Part shown: in pieces, positions 1 to 8,720 of the stretch
How positions within the stretch are numbered: the stretch's first letter is position 1
Layout of the letters: every line of letters starts with the position of its first letter
Source of the DNA: Flavobacteriaceae bacterium UBA5950
Lineage (GTDB): Bacteria > Bacteroidota > Bacteroidia > Flavobacteriales > Flavobacteriaceae
Length of the DNA: 64,000 nt
Assembly (NCBI GenBank): GCA_002430545.1
Contig: DJCM01000013.1
Location: 55,913 to 119,912 of the forward strand
Direction of reading: 5' to 3'
The notes under the pieces: model-generated
Database searches by the model: none
The model's input: only the letters and a program-made list of their open reading frames with translations
Told to the model about the DNA's origin: nothing
Program-made: the position numbers and the translations under genes

Positions 1-2280
1 TAAGTTGAAGTGATGCCCAACAGAACGATCAAATTGATTCCAAATATCAACCTCTGGAGAAGTGACTTTGGTTTCAATATGATTTTTACTCACCACTGGG
101 ACTGCGTTGTAGTAGTCCCTGTTTTTGGTATTAAAAATTTCGAGTGTTGTTTCCTTTACAATGTCTTCACGACCCATCAAGGTATTTTGCAACTGTGTAC
201 AAGCAAACTCATGCGTGCCTTCAGCTGCTTCAATTGACACTGACTGAACGTTGGAGAAGTCATTATATAGTGTATAAGCATTGACACCCACTTGCATTTC
301 AGACTTCATCCCAGCTTGTTTACCATATCCAAATGCCAAACCAACAGTGCCTTTGGCCTGACCTGGTTGGATCAGCACAGGTACTTTGAGTGTTGAAGAC
401 CCTACAGTTATGTTGGCATATCCGCCGTTTAATGACCCATCCGACTGGGTTTCATTCCACAGACCGAGTGCTGCTGCATCCGACTTTGAAATCGTTAGGT
501 AGTTGTCCCACGTCACACGAGTGATTGGGTCTGGAAGCTCTTGCAGCCAAGGGTTATTTGCTTGTTGCCCATCCCCTAGTCCTGTCTTAGTGTACAAATG
601 CAGGGAGTAACCCTTTTGTTTCGCAGCAGAAAGGCTGCCAATCGCATCGGCAACTGAATCGTTATAACGCTTTCCGTTGGTGGAAGAATCACTGACATAA
701 AACCCATCATGTAAGGTCTTATTCCATGACGTTCCACTTAAAATATTTTTCTCCCAATAAGATCGCAATTGATCTCTGTAGCTCATGTCTTTCCCCAACC
801 AAGTGAGTAACACATCTTGAAATTGTTTGGTATCGAACAAGGGCCGAATTGTTGGTTGCGTAAGGCCAAAGTGATTTGTTTTGAATTCCACATCACCCCA
901 CGATTCGAGATAGTGAGGAGTTGCTGCCACCCATTGAGCTTTGGATGCAGTTTCGTCGTTTTTCATACTAAAGGACAAAGAGAATTTGGCTTTCGCTAAT
1001 CCAGCAGCAAACTGCTCTCCTTCTGCTAAGGTATATACAGGGTTTACATCTACCATAATAATCCCTTGAACTGCTCCACTGTTCAAATCCTCAACAAGTT
1101 GTGAGACCTCAAGCGCATTGCCCTGACGAGTGGTAGTTGTGTGTTTGGTATCGATGACAACAGATCCAATTTTTTCATTGATGGCTAGGGTAACTCGGTG
1201 TGCTTCAGTACTTGGTAAATCTGTAACAACGATTCCCTTTTTTCCAGCTTTTCGCAAGTGTTTTGCAACGACTTTGGCCATCTCCACTGTGGCTTGATCT
1301 GCAGTGGCTTGCCCATTTGTCAACTCGACATACACTGCTGCAAGAACTTGCTGTTGTTGAGCAGCAGTCATGGGCATTCGCTTGTCGGCAGCTGCTCCTG
1401 AAAGGGTCATATTGGCTTCAAACTGGAAGTGTGTTGACATCTTTGCCTTGCCATTTTTCTTGACAGGCACTCGTGTTTTTACATACCCAGGTGCATGCCC
1501 TCCTCCTTGCCAATCACCCAGAAAATCTGCATCAAAAGAAACGATTGTCTCTGCTTTCGAGAAATCATAGGTAGGAAGTGCTCGCTGTCCATATGCTTTT
1601 GCAAAGGCATCTAATGCATGAGATGATGACACTGCATCATAGGAAATATGTTTGATGTTTTCATACTTGGCTGTGAGTTGATCGATCAAATGCTGGGTCG
1701 AAGGACTGGCAAAAGAGCGTGTCAACAAGGCCAATTGCTCGCCTTGACTTTGCATATTGTCGAGCTGATGACAACTGAGATCAAATAGTGTTGCCCAACC
1801 AACAGGACTTCCAGACTGTGTTGGTCCTTGCAAACGAAGGTTGTCATACAACGACAAGACAGAAGCTTGCACACGTGCGTTTGCAGCATAGCTTGCAGGA
1901 ATGTCAGTGTTGTTTTCAACCTTAATCGGTCTTCCCTCTCGTGTTTTTACAAGGAGACTCGCGAGGTCAAATCCATCAGCAACAGTAGTTGCATAATAGT
2001 TTGAAATCCCAGGGCGAATTTCTTCTGGTTGCACAACATACGGAATTGATTTATGAACAGGCCCCTCACATGCAGCCAATGATGCTGCTGCAGTGCTAAA
2101 ACCAACATACTTTAGAAAATCTCGTCGATTGGTTTTAGAGTCATTCATCGCTTGCTCATTGCCCAGAAAGGCATCTTCAGGAAGCTTTTCAACAAACTCA
2201 CGCCCCTTGAGGTCTTCGACAAATGCATTATTGCTGTCTAACTCAGCTGTGCTTTTCCAATATTTTTTATGGTTGGCCAT
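1..2280 (-). CDS. actB: Alternative complex III Fe-S/molybdopterin-like subunit ActB, 3' end outside the window
   Basis: The frame is open from an ATG at 2280 to base 1 without a stop, giving 760 residues of a longer protein. A twin-arginine-like motif, NRRDFLKYVGF (residues 51-61), sits behind a long hydrophilic N-terminus and is followed by a small-residue stretch and Cys71 (AACEGP). This is typical of flavobacterial 'TAT-variant-translocated molybdopterin oxidoreductase' proteins. In that family a molybdopterin-oxidoreductase-like domain without cofactor is joined to a C-terminal four-cluster Fe-S domain, which would lie beyond the left edge. ActB passes electrons within the quinol:cytochrome c oxidoreductase (alternative complex III) on the periplasmic face. 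It follows actA by 12 bases on the same strand, so the two are co-transcribed. The family call is firm; the missing C-terminus cannot be checked. Confidence 0.88.
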   Translation of the reverse strand, partial: MANHKKYWKSTAELDSNNAFVEDLKGREFVEKLPEDAFLGNEQAMNDSKTNRRDFLKYVGFSTAAASLAACEGPVHKSIPYVVQPEEIRPGISNYYATTVADGFDLASLLVKTREGRPIKVENNTDIPASYAANARVQASVLSLYDNLRLQGPTQSGSPVGWATLFDLSCHQLDNMQSQGEQLALLTRSFASPSTQHLIDQLTAKYENIKHISYDAVSSSHALDAFAKAYGQRALPTYDFSKAETIVSFDADFLGDWQGGGHAPGYVKTRVPVKKNGKAKMSTHFQFEANMTLSGAAADKRMPMTAAQQQQVLAAVYVELTNGQATADQATVEMAKVVAKHLRKAGKKGIVVTDLPSTEAHRVTLAINEKIGSVVIDTKHTTTTRQGNALEVSQLVEDLNSGAVQGIIMVDVNPVYTLAEGEQFAAGLAKAKFSLSFSMKNDETASKAQWVAATPHYLESWGDVEFKTNHFGLTQPTIRPLFDTKQFQDVLLTWLGKDMSYRDQLRSYWEKNILSGTSWNKTLHDGFYVSDSSTNGKRYNDSVADAIGSLSAAKQKGYSLHLYTKTGLGDGQQANNPWLQELPDPITRVTWDNYLTISKSDAAALGLWNETQSDGSLNGGYANITVGSSTLKVPVLIQPGQAKGTVGLAFGYGKQAGMKSEMQVGVNAYTLYNDFSNVQSVSIEAAEGTHEFACTQLQNTLMGREDIVKETTLEIFNTKNRDYYNAVPVVSKNHIETKVTSPEVDIWNQFDRSVGHHFNL

Positions 2281-2292
2281 CTTTGTTTTTGA

Positions 2293-3570
2293 TTAATAGT
2301 GACACTTCCCACACTCCAAGCCACCCATTTGAGCAACTGTGAGTTTTTCTACACCATATTTTTTTGATAGTTCAGCATGAACTTTCTCATAATACTCATT
2401 GTTTTCCAAATCGACGTTTGACTCTCTATGACAGTCGATACACCAGCCCATTGTGAGGGGCGAGTGTTGGTACATGATTTCCATTTCTTCCACTGGGCCA
2501 TGGCATTTTTGACAATCGATGCCAGCAACGTCAACGTGCTGCGCGTGGTTAAAGTATACAAAGTCAGGGAGGTTGTGAATCCGCACCCATTTGACTGGCT
2601 GTGTCTCGCCAGTATAACGTTGATTCTCCTCATCCCAGCCAACTGCTTTGTACAGTTTTTTGATTTCGTTTGTATAAAATTCTTTTGTATAACCTTTTTC
2701 CAAATCTTCCTCGCCATTATACTCTGCGATGTTCATGTGACAGTTCATACATACATTAAGAGAAGGAATCCCCGAATGCTTGGATACCCGAGCAGATGAG
2801 TGACAGTACTTACACTCAATTTCATTGTCACCAGAGTGAATTTTATGTGAATAATGAATTGGCTGTACAGGCATATACCCTTGATCGATTCCCACTTGCA
2901 TCAAGTAACCATAGGCAAAATAGGCACTCGAAAACAACAAGAAAATCACTGTGCTAAACACCAAGAAAGAGTTGTTGATATATACCTCCCAAAGGGGTTT
3001 GCGCTTTGGCTTGCTTGTTTCAACTTCAATTCCATTTGCAATCGCAATTTTACGCAATGTTTGCGTCACCAAAAACAGCATCACGACAAGCACAATCAGT
3101 ACAAGAACCAAGACACCCAACAGCAATGTTGAGGTCGTGTCATCTGTTCCTGAGGCAACTGTGGTGGCTACAACAGCTGGTGTTGTAGGAGCTGGGGGTG
3201 TATAGTCTGTATAAGCAAGAATATTATCAATATCTTCATTACTCAGTTGAGGAAAAGCAGTCATCACAGACTTGTTGTACTCCTCATAAATTGCAACAGC
3301 TTGGGGATCTCCCGATTTGACCATCGCCATAGAATTCTTGATCCATGCATACAGCCATTCCTTCTCATATTTTTGAGAAACACCTGCCAAAGCAGGTCCA
3401 ACAGCACGCTTGTTGAGCTTGTGACAAGCTGCACAATTCATATTGAACAAAGACTTTCCTTTGTCAATATCAGGTTCTTGCGTAAAAGTTGGAAGGGTGA
3501 AGGCTACAGCCAACACGATGGTGAGTAGAGTGCGAATTTGAGGAACATTTAGGTAAAAAACCCTAGTCAT
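2293..3570 (-). CDS. actA: Alternative complex III multi-heme cytochrome c subunit ActA, fused to a mono-heme domain
   Basis: The 425-residue protein has six CXXCH heme sites: CAACH (46-50), CKYCH (about 252), CMNCH (about 273), CQKCH (about 353), CIDCH (about 378) and CGKCH near the C-terminus. An N-terminal signal segment precedes a mono-heme cytochrome c domain, then comes an Ala/Thr-rich linker with two hydrophobic segments (about 145-170 and 205-230), then the pentaheme ActA part. ActA receives electrons in quinol oxidation by alternative complex III. I chose the ATG at 3570 over an upstream in-frame TTG at 3591 because the signal peptide then begins normally. A -7 promoter element lies about 47 bases upstream. 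The gene is the first of the operon visible here, followed by actB. Confidence 0.88.
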   Translation of the reverse strand: MTRVFYLNVPQIRTLLTIVLAVAFTLPTFTQEPDIDKGKSLFNMNCAACHKLNKRAVGPALAGVSQKYEKEWLYAWIKNSMAMVKSGDPQAVAIYEEYNKSVMTAFPQLSNEDIDNILAYTDYTPPAPTTPAVVATTVASGTDDTTSTLLLGVLVLVLIVLVVMLFLVTQTLRKIAIANGIEVETSKPKRKPLWEVYINNSFLVFSTVIFLLFSSAYFAYGYLMQVGIDQGYMPVQPIHYSHKIHSGDNEIECKYCHSSARVSKHSGIPSLNVCMNCHMNIAEYNGEEDLEKGYTKEFYTNEIKKLYKAVGWDEENQRYTGETQPVKWVRIHNLPDFVYFNHAQHVDVAGIDCQKCHGPVEEMEIMYQHSPLTMGWCIDCHRESNVDLENNEYYEKVHAELSKKYGVEKLTVAQMGGLECGKCHY

Positions 3571-3616
3571 GTTTTGGTTGTTGTTGGTCAAAGGAAAACA
3601 CCTTTTTTTCTACAGA

Positions 3617-3624
3617 CAAAATTA
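3617..3624 (-). promoter_or_regulatory. Probable -7 promoter element of the actA operon
   Basis: On the minus strand the bases read TAATTTTG, an exact match to the Bacteroidota -7 consensus TAnnTTTG. Transcription would begin near 3611, about 40 bases before the actA ATG. At the expected -33 distance there is only a T-rich stretch (TTTT), so the upstream box is weak. Confidence 0.5.
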
Positions 3625-3662
3625 CATCACAAACCCCATTTTAAAAACATTAAAACCACATG

Positions 3663-3680
3663 AATTATAAATTTATAATT
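3663..3680. repeat. Perfect 18-base AT-only palindrome
   Basis: AATTATAAA is followed directly by its reverse complement TTTATAATT. It lies in the 212-base AT-rich gap between the divergent actA and SPOR genes, about 40 bases upstream of the actA -7 element. It could be an operator, but in such AT-rich sequence a chance palindrome is possible. Confidence 0.35.
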
Positions 3681-3803
3681 ATTCTAAATTACTTATTTAA
3701 TTAACTTAAAATCAATTATTTATACTTTTTCTGTTTTGACATTATTAAACAAATTTGACCAAAAAATTGCGAGAATTTACCAGCAATCTTTTATTTGCAG
3801 AAT

Positions 3804-4175
3804 ATGGCGGATTTGAAGTCCTTTTGTTTTTTTGTTTTGATGTTGCTTGCTAGTAGTATTTATGCCCAAGACAACGCTTTGATTATAAAGACACCTCAAA
3901 ACCTAGATGATGTGCTCGAACGCAAATTGTTGCTCGACAAAAAGCGCTTGAAAAACAATCAATTTACAATTCAAATTTTTTCAGGGAATTACGAAATGGC
4001 ACAAGTGTTTTTGGACTCTTTTTCCAAGTCATTTCCTGAAAAAAATGCAAAACTCACTTTTGAAACCCCAAACTACAAAATCCGAACAGGCATGTTTGGT
4101 AGTCGTCTTGAAGGAGTTCAAACGCTAGATAAAGTTCGGATAAAATTTCCAGATGCTTTCTTACTCAAGCCCTAG
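3804..4175 (+). CDS. Small secreted SPOR-domain protein
   Basis: The 123-residue protein starts MADLKSFCFF, has a signal peptide ending near IYAQ (about residue 22), a charged middle (DDVLERKLLLDKKRLKNN), and a C-terminal SPOR-like fold. That fold shows the typical pattern of an opening strand FTIQIFSGN, a helix MAQVFLDSFSKSFP, then YKIRTGMF and a closing helix. SPOR domains bind denuded glycan strands of septal peptidoglycan, so a periplasmic role is likely. I prefer the ATG at 3804 to the in-frame TTG at 3795. Near-consensus TTTATTTG immediately precedes the ATG, so the mRNA may be almost leaderless. The gene ends five bases before the end of convergent infB. Confidence 0.75.
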   Translation: MADLKSFCFFVLMLLASSIYAQDNALIIKTPQNLDDVLERKLLLDKKRLKNNQFTIQIFSGNYEMAQVFLDSFSKSFPEKNAKLTFETPNYKIRTGMFGSRLEGVQTLDKVRIKFPDAFLLKP

Positions 4176-4180
4176 GTCAT

Positions 4181-6811
4181 TCACTTGAGTTTTTTCTTCA
4201 CTGCAACCTCGATATAAGCCTCTATGGTATCGCCCGTTTTGATATCGTTGAAATCCTTAATTTGCAAGCCACAGTCATAACCTTTTGTAACTTCCTTAGC
4301 ATCGTCTTTAAATCGCTTTAAGGATGCCAAGGCACCAGTGTATACAACCACACCTTCACGAACGACACGCACCAAAGAATTGCGTGTGATTTTTCCATTT
4401 ATTACCATACAACCAGCAATGGTTCCAACGCGTGATATTTTATAGGTTTCACGAATTTCAACATTCCCTTGCACCTCTTCTTTCATGTCTGGCGACAACA
4501 AGCCTTCCATCGCTTCTTTCAAGTCGTTGATGGCGTTGTAAATAATAGAATAACTTCGCACATCGATTTCCTCTTTGTCTGCCAGTTGTCTGGCTGTGCC
4601 CACAGGACGAACATTAAATCCGACGATAATCGCATCAGAGGCAGATGCCAATAACACATCAGATTCTGTGATTGCACCAACGCCTTTGTGGATGATGTTG
4701 ACTTGTATTTCTTCTGTCGATAATTTTTGGAACGAATCTGTCAATGCTTCTACTGATCCATCTACATCTCCTTTCAATATGATGTTGAGTTCTTTAAAAT
4801 CTCCAAGGGCAATTCGCCTTCCAATTTCATCTAAAGTGATATGTCGTTGTGTTCGAACCGACTGCTCACGAACCAGTTGGGTGCGTTTTGCTGCTATTTG
4901 TTTTGCTTCTTTTTCTTCTTCAAACACATTGAATCGGTCACCAGCTGTAGGTGCGCCATCGAGTCCTAGTAAAGACACTGGTGTGGATGGCCCTGCTTCA
5001 GTCAATTCATTCCCACGTTCATCTTGCATTGCACGTACCTTACCACTGTGCTGACCTGCCAAAATATAATCTCCAATGCGCAGTGTACCTGCTTGCACGA
5101 GTATGGTCGACACATAGCCACGACCCTTATCCAAAAAGGCCTCCACCACAGTCCCTTGTGCCGCTTTTGATGGGTTGGCTTTGAGCTCCAATAATTCGGC
5201 TTCAAGCATTACTTTTTCTAGGAGTTCGTTGATTCCTGTGCCCTCTTTTGCAGACACATCATTAGATTGGATTTTACCACCCCAGTCCTCTACAAGCAAA
5301 TTCATTCCTGCCAAACTCTCTTTGATTTTATCTGGATTTGCGTTGGGGCTATCAATTTTGTTGATTGCAAAGACGATGGGTACAGACGCCGCTTGTGCGT
5401 GACTAATCGCCTCTTTGGTCTGAGGCATGATGTCGTCATCAGCAGCAATAACAATAATGACCAAGTCGGTTACTTGCGCCCCACGTGCACGCATGGCAGT
5501 AAATGCCTCGTGACCTGGCGTATCTAAAAAAGTAATCTTTTTTCCACTTTCCAATGCCACACCATATGCGCCGATGTGCTGGGTGATTCCCCCCGATTCG
5601 TCGGCAGTGACGTTTGCTTTTCTGATATAATCAAGCAATGAAGTTTTTCCATGATCAACATGACCCATCACTGTTACAATAGGAGCACGTGGCAATAGAT
5701 CTTCAGGATTATCTTCGGGATTTTCAATTGTTTCTTCAATGTCGGCAGTGACAAATTCAACTTGATAACCAAATTCCTCTGCAACAATCGAAAGGGTTTC
5801 TGCATCGAGTCGCTGATTCATTGTCACCATGATACCTAAGGTCATACAGGCAGAAATGATTTCGGTGGAGCTGATTTCCATCATCGTGGCAATCTCTCCT
5901 ACAGTGACAAACTCTGTTACTTTAAGCACTTTGCTTTCCGCTTCCTGTTGTGCTGCGTCATCCTCTGTTTTCTGCCGATGCGAGTCTCTCTTTTCACGAC
6001 GATATTTTGCTCCTTTGGATTTGGTCGTTTTACCCTGTAATTTTTCTAGTGTTTCACGAATTTGCTTTTGGATTTCTTCATCACTTGGCTCTTCGTGAGC
6101 AGGCTGTTTTTGCTGCTTTGGCTTGGGTTTATTTGGTTTTCCTTCTGTTGAAGGACCTGTGTTTTTTGTGATTCGTTTTCGTCGTCGTCTGCGGTCGCTT
6201 TGGTCTGTACTTGAAGATGATGGTTTTTTCTCAAATTTTTTGAGATCAATTTTATCCCCTGCAATTTTTAAACCTGTTAACTTTTTGTATTTGGTTGTAA
6301 CCTTTTCAGTCCCTGTTTCCTCTAGGGTTTCGGGGGTTGCTTCTGTTTTGGCTGCTGGTTTAGGTTCCGCTTCTGGTGAGCTTTTGGTGGGCTCCTCTAC
6401 TATTTCCTCTGGTACTTTCTCTTCAACTGGCTGTGGCTCAGTCTCCGTTTTTGGTGCTGGTTTGTCGTCAGAATTTTGTTCCAAATCAATTTTCCCAACT
6501 TTTCGAAGTTCTTTGAGTTCAGTACGTGCCTGAAACACTTGTGTCTTGGTCTCTTTATCCTCCTCGATTCGTTGTCGGATGGCCTCTTTTTCCTTGCGCT
6601 TTTCTTCACTGACTTCTTCTGAGGCTTCTCGCTTAGTTCGGTCGGTTTGAAAGGCATCAAGTAATAGTTGGTATTCCTGCTCTGAAATCTTAGAAGTCGG
6701 ACGGGCATCTATTTCAAAACCATGCGCTGCCAGTTGCTCTACCGCTCGATCCAATGATATATTTAACTCGCGTAGGACCTTGTTGATTCGTATGGTTTTT
6801 ACTTCAGACAT
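4181..6811 (-). CDS. infB: Translation initiation factor IF-2
   Basis: The 876-residue GTPase delivers initiator fMet-tRNA to the 30S subunit. The N-terminus ([17 protein letters not shown]) is the short helical module that Bacteroidota IF-2 begins with. It is followed by about 280 residues of Lys/Glu/Pro-rich low-complexity linker. The G domain has G1 GHVDHGKTS (about 382), G3 DTPGHEAF and G4 NKID, followed by domain II and the C-terminal fMet-tRNA-binding domains. Length is in the normal range for the phylum. It is the last gene of rimP-nusA-infB, 38 bases after nusA, and should be transcribed from the rimP promoter. Confidence 0.97.
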   Translation of the reverse strand: MSEVKTIRINKVLRELNISLDRAVEQLAAHGFEIDARPTSKISEQEYQLLLDAFQTDRTKREASEEVSEEKRKEKEAIRQRIEEDKETKTQVFQARTELKELRKVGKIDLEQNSDDKPAPKTETEPQPVEEKVPEEIVEEPTKSSPEAEPKPAAKTEATPETLEETGTEKVTTKYKKLTGLKIAGDKIDLKKFEKKPSSSSTDQSDRRRRRKRITKNTGPSTEGKPNKPKPKQQKQPAHEEPSDEEIQKQIRETLEKLQGKTTKSKGAKYRREKRDSHRQKTEDDAAQQEAESKVLKVTEFVTVGEIATMMEISSTEIISACMTLGIMVTMNQRLDAETLSIVAEEFGYQVEFVTADIEETIENPEDNPEDLLPRAPIVTVMGHVDHGKTSLLDYIRKANVTADESGGITQHIGAYGVALESGKKITFLDTPGHEAFTAMRARGAQVTDLVIIVIAADDDIMPQTKEAISHAQAASVPIVFAINKIDSPNANPDKIKESLAGMNLLVEDWGGKIQSNDVSAKEGTGINELLEKVMLEAELLELKANPSKAAQGTVVEAFLDKGRGYVSTILVQAGTLRIGDYILAGQHSGKVRAMQDERGNELTEAGPSTPVSLLGLDGAPTAGDRFNVFEEEKEAKQIAAKRTQLVREQSVRTQRHITLDEIGRRIALGDFKELNIILKGDVDGSVEALTDSFQKLSTEEIQVNIIHKGVGAITESDVLLASASDAIIVGFNVRPVGTARQLADKEEIDVRSYSIIYNAINDLKEAMEGLLSPDMKEEVQGNVEIRETYKISRVGTIAGCMVINGKITRNSLVRVVREGVVVYTGALASLKRFKDDAKEVTKGYDCGLQIKDFNDIKTGDTIEAYIEVAVKKKLK

Positions 6812-6849
6812 ATTTGTATTTGATGTTCAAAAATAGGGATTTCAATCCG

Positions 6850-8082
6850 TTAACTCGAAAATTCTGCACTTAATATGTTGCGCACTTCTACAATTGTTTC
6901 TTCTTCCAAGTCGGTCCGCTTGACCAAGTCACTCACCTCCTGCTCCAAAACACTCTTTGCTGTGTCCAGTCCAACCTTGCGAAATTCCTCGATAACCCAG
7001 CTTTCGATTTCATCAGAAAATTCAGTCAACTCGACGTCTTCCTCTGCTCCTTCTCGATACACATCAATTTCGTAGCCAGTGAGTTGACCAGCCAATCGGA
7101 TGTTGAAACCGCCACGACCAATCGCCTTGGAAACCTCTGATGGGTCCATAAAGACTTCAACCGTCTTTTTTTCCTCATCGATTGTCATGTTTGTAATTTT
7201 TGCAGGACTTAAAGCACGTGTAATCATCAATTGGTTGTTGTTGGTAAAGTTGATGACGTCAATGTTTTCATTGCCAAGTTCACGTACAATACCATGAATT
7301 CGAGATCCTTTCATTCCAACACAAGCTCCCACTGGATCGATACGATCATCGTAAGAGTCTACTGCAACTTTTGCTTTTTCGCCAGGCACACGAACCACCT
7401 TTTTAACAGTGATGAGACCATCGAATACTTCTGGAATTTCTTGTTCAAAGAGCTTCTCCAAAAATTTTGGATCGGTACGGGATAGTACAATGCTTGGCTT
7501 TGCGCCTTTGAGTTCAACGCTTTCAATCACACCTCGAACACTATCGCCCTTGCGAAAAAAGTCAGAGGGGATCTGACGATCTTTCGGCAATATGATTTCG
7601 TTGCCATCATCATCGATCAAAATCACAACACGATTCCGAACGTGATGGACCTCGGCTGTGTAGATTTCTCCAACCAGTTCAATAAATTGTTTGTAGATTA
7701 TGGTGTTGTCATGCTCATGGATTCGAGCGATGAGGTTTTGCCGAAGAGAAAGGATCAAACGACGACCCAAATCAGATAGTTTTACTTCCTCCGATACATC
7801 CTCACCAACTTCAAAGTCTGGCTCGATTTTTCGTGCTTCAGTCAATTCAATTTCCTCATTTTCGTCTTCCACCTCTCCATCTTTCACAACAATTCGATTG
7901 CGCCAGATTTCCAAGTCTCCCTTATCTGGATTGATAATGATGTCAAAGTTTTCATCTGTTCCAAACTTACGTTTAAGTGTATTGCGAAATACTTCTTCTA
8001 ATATGGCCATAAGGGTCACACGATCGATTAGTTTGTCGTCTTTAAACTCAGAGAATGATTCAATTAATGCGAGATTTTCCAT
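6850..8082 (-). CDS. nusA: Transcription termination/antitermination factor NusA
   Basis: The 410-residue protein has the NusA order: an N-terminal RNA-polymerase-binding domain (about 1-130, starting MENLALIESFSEFKDDK), an S1 domain (about 135-200) and two KH domains (VGMKGSRIHGIVREL and AIGRGGFNIRLAGQL). A short acidic C-terminal tail replaces the long repeats of proteobacterial NusA, as is usual in Bacteroidota. NusA modulates pausing, intrinsic termination and antitermination. It lies between rimP (6-base gap) and infB, the standard operon. A terminator-like hairpin in the operon leader would be a plausible target of NusA feedback. Confidence 0.96.
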   Translation of the reverse strand: MENLALIESFSEFKDDKLIDRVTLMAILEEVFRNTLKRKFGTDENFDIIINPDKGDLEIWRNRIVVKDGEVEDENEEIELTEARKIEPDFEVGEDVSEEVKLSDLGRRLILSLRQNLIARIHEHDNTIIYKQFIELVGEIYTAEVHHVRNRVVILIDDDGNEIILPKDRQIPSDFFRKGDSVRGVIESVELKGAKPSIVLSRTDPKFLEKLFEQEIPEVFDGLITVKKVVRVPGEKAKVAVDSYDDRIDPVGACVGMKGSRIHGIVRELGNENIDVINFTNNNQLMITRALSPAKITNMTIDEEKKTVEVFMDPSEVSKAIGRGGFNIRLAGQLTGYEIDVYREGAEEDVELTEFSDEIESWVIEEFRKVGLDTAKSVLEQEVSDLVKRTDLEEETIVEVRNILSAEFSS

Positions 8083-8088
8083 TTTGTA

Positions 8089-8559
8089 TTACTTAAATTG
8101 GATTTGTACTGTTGCTTTTTCTATTTGATTGTAGGGTACTTGCAAATGCTTGACCACGGTGTGTTTTCCCTTACCTATGGGTTTGGGTTCGCGAGCTTTC
8201 CATTCGAGGGTGATTTGCTCATCATCTGCCTCTGTAAGTGTCGCTTTGATACTGTTGTTATCAATGGTATGCACTGCCAATTTTCGTCCAATGTTCTTTT
8301 TGTATTGACGTGCCATTTGTAATGGATGAGTAGCGCCTGCAGAAGTCACTTCTAACGAAAAGTCATGCACTTCACGATCGAGTTCGTTCTCGATGTGACG
8401 ACTGACTATGATGCACTTTTGTAGGCTCACCCCATTGTCTCCATCCAAAACGACTTGAATTCTCGAGTGATCGTCAATGTGCAAATCAATCAAAAACAAA
8501 TCGGGCTGGAGAGACAACGCTTCCTCGACCAGTTGATGTATGTGTTCTTTAAATTCCAT
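8089..8559 (-). CDS. rimP: Ribosome maturation factor RimP
   Basis: This 156-residue protein matches RimP, which assists 30S maturation. It has an N-terminal alpha/beta domain (VEEALSLQPDLFLIDLHI, then VVLDGDNGVSLQKC), the conserved segment FSLEVTSAGATHPL (the family's LEVSSPG..RPL region) and a C-terminal SH3-like barrel (ITLEWKAREPK). It is the first gene of rimP-nusA-infB. The ATG at 8559 is only three bases after a T-run that follows a hairpin on the same strand, an unusual arrangement described separately. Confidence 0.94.
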   Translation of the reverse strand: MEFKEHIHQLVEEALSLQPDLFLIDLHIDDHSRIQVVLDGDNGVSLQKCIIVSRHIENELDREVHDFSLEVTSAGATHPLQMARQYKKNIGRKLAVHTIDNNSIKATLTEADDEQITLEWKAREPKPIGKGKHTVVKHLQVPYNQIEKATVQIQFK

Positions 8560-8561
8560 TT

Positions 8562-8590
8562 AAAAAAAAAGGGGACCTTTTGAGTCTCCC
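8562..8590 (-). terminator. Attenuator-like terminator in the rimP-nusA-infB leader
   Basis: Read on the minus strand the leader contains GGGAGAC, a seven-base loop (TCAAAAG), GTCCCC, and then nine T residues. The GGG/CCC and GAC/GTC arms pair with one bulged A. This is the form of an intrinsic terminator, yet it lies between the promoter (8614-8645) and the rimP ATG (8559). On the plus strand no T-run follows the hairpin, so it does not serve a plus-strand gene. Whether it regulates the operon is inference. Confidence 0.55.
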
Positions 8591-8613
8591 AATTGTTGAT
8601 CAGAATGTTGGCA

Positions 8614-8645
8614 CAAATATATGTGTTTTGCCTTTGTTCCCCAAA
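8614..8645 (-). promoter_or_regulatory. Promoter of rimP-nusA-infB
   Basis: On the minus strand a -33 TTTG (8642-8645) and a -7 TATATTTG (8614-8621) are separated by 20 bases, close to the 19-base Bacteroidota spacing. Transcription would begin near 8610, giving a leader of about 50 bases that contains the terminator-like hairpin. Confidence 0.65.
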
Positions 8646-8707
8646 TCATTTCTAAAGTAATTACAGTTCACTAACCGAGCAAACTTTTTCTAACTCATTG
8701 AAATTCA

Positions 8708-8715
8708 TACATTCG
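8708..8715 (+). promoter_or_regulatory. Possible -7 element of the membrane hydroxylase gene
   Basis: TACATTCG differs from TAnnTTTG at one base and lies five bases before the ATG at 8721. The same TACATTCG variant occurs before the DUF2723 gene (10145-10152). No clear -33 box is visible. Confidence 0.3.
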
Positions 8716-8720
8716 CAGCT

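Noticed and set aside
4575..5054. Plus-strand frame of 159 codons opposite infB
   Set aside because: It is antisense to conserved IF-2 GTPase and C-terminal domains, with a composition expected for a shadow frame.
6000..6700. Low-complexity Lys/Glu/Pro-rich segment as a repeat element or frameshift
   Set aside because: This is the normal variable linker of IF-2 and the frame is intact.
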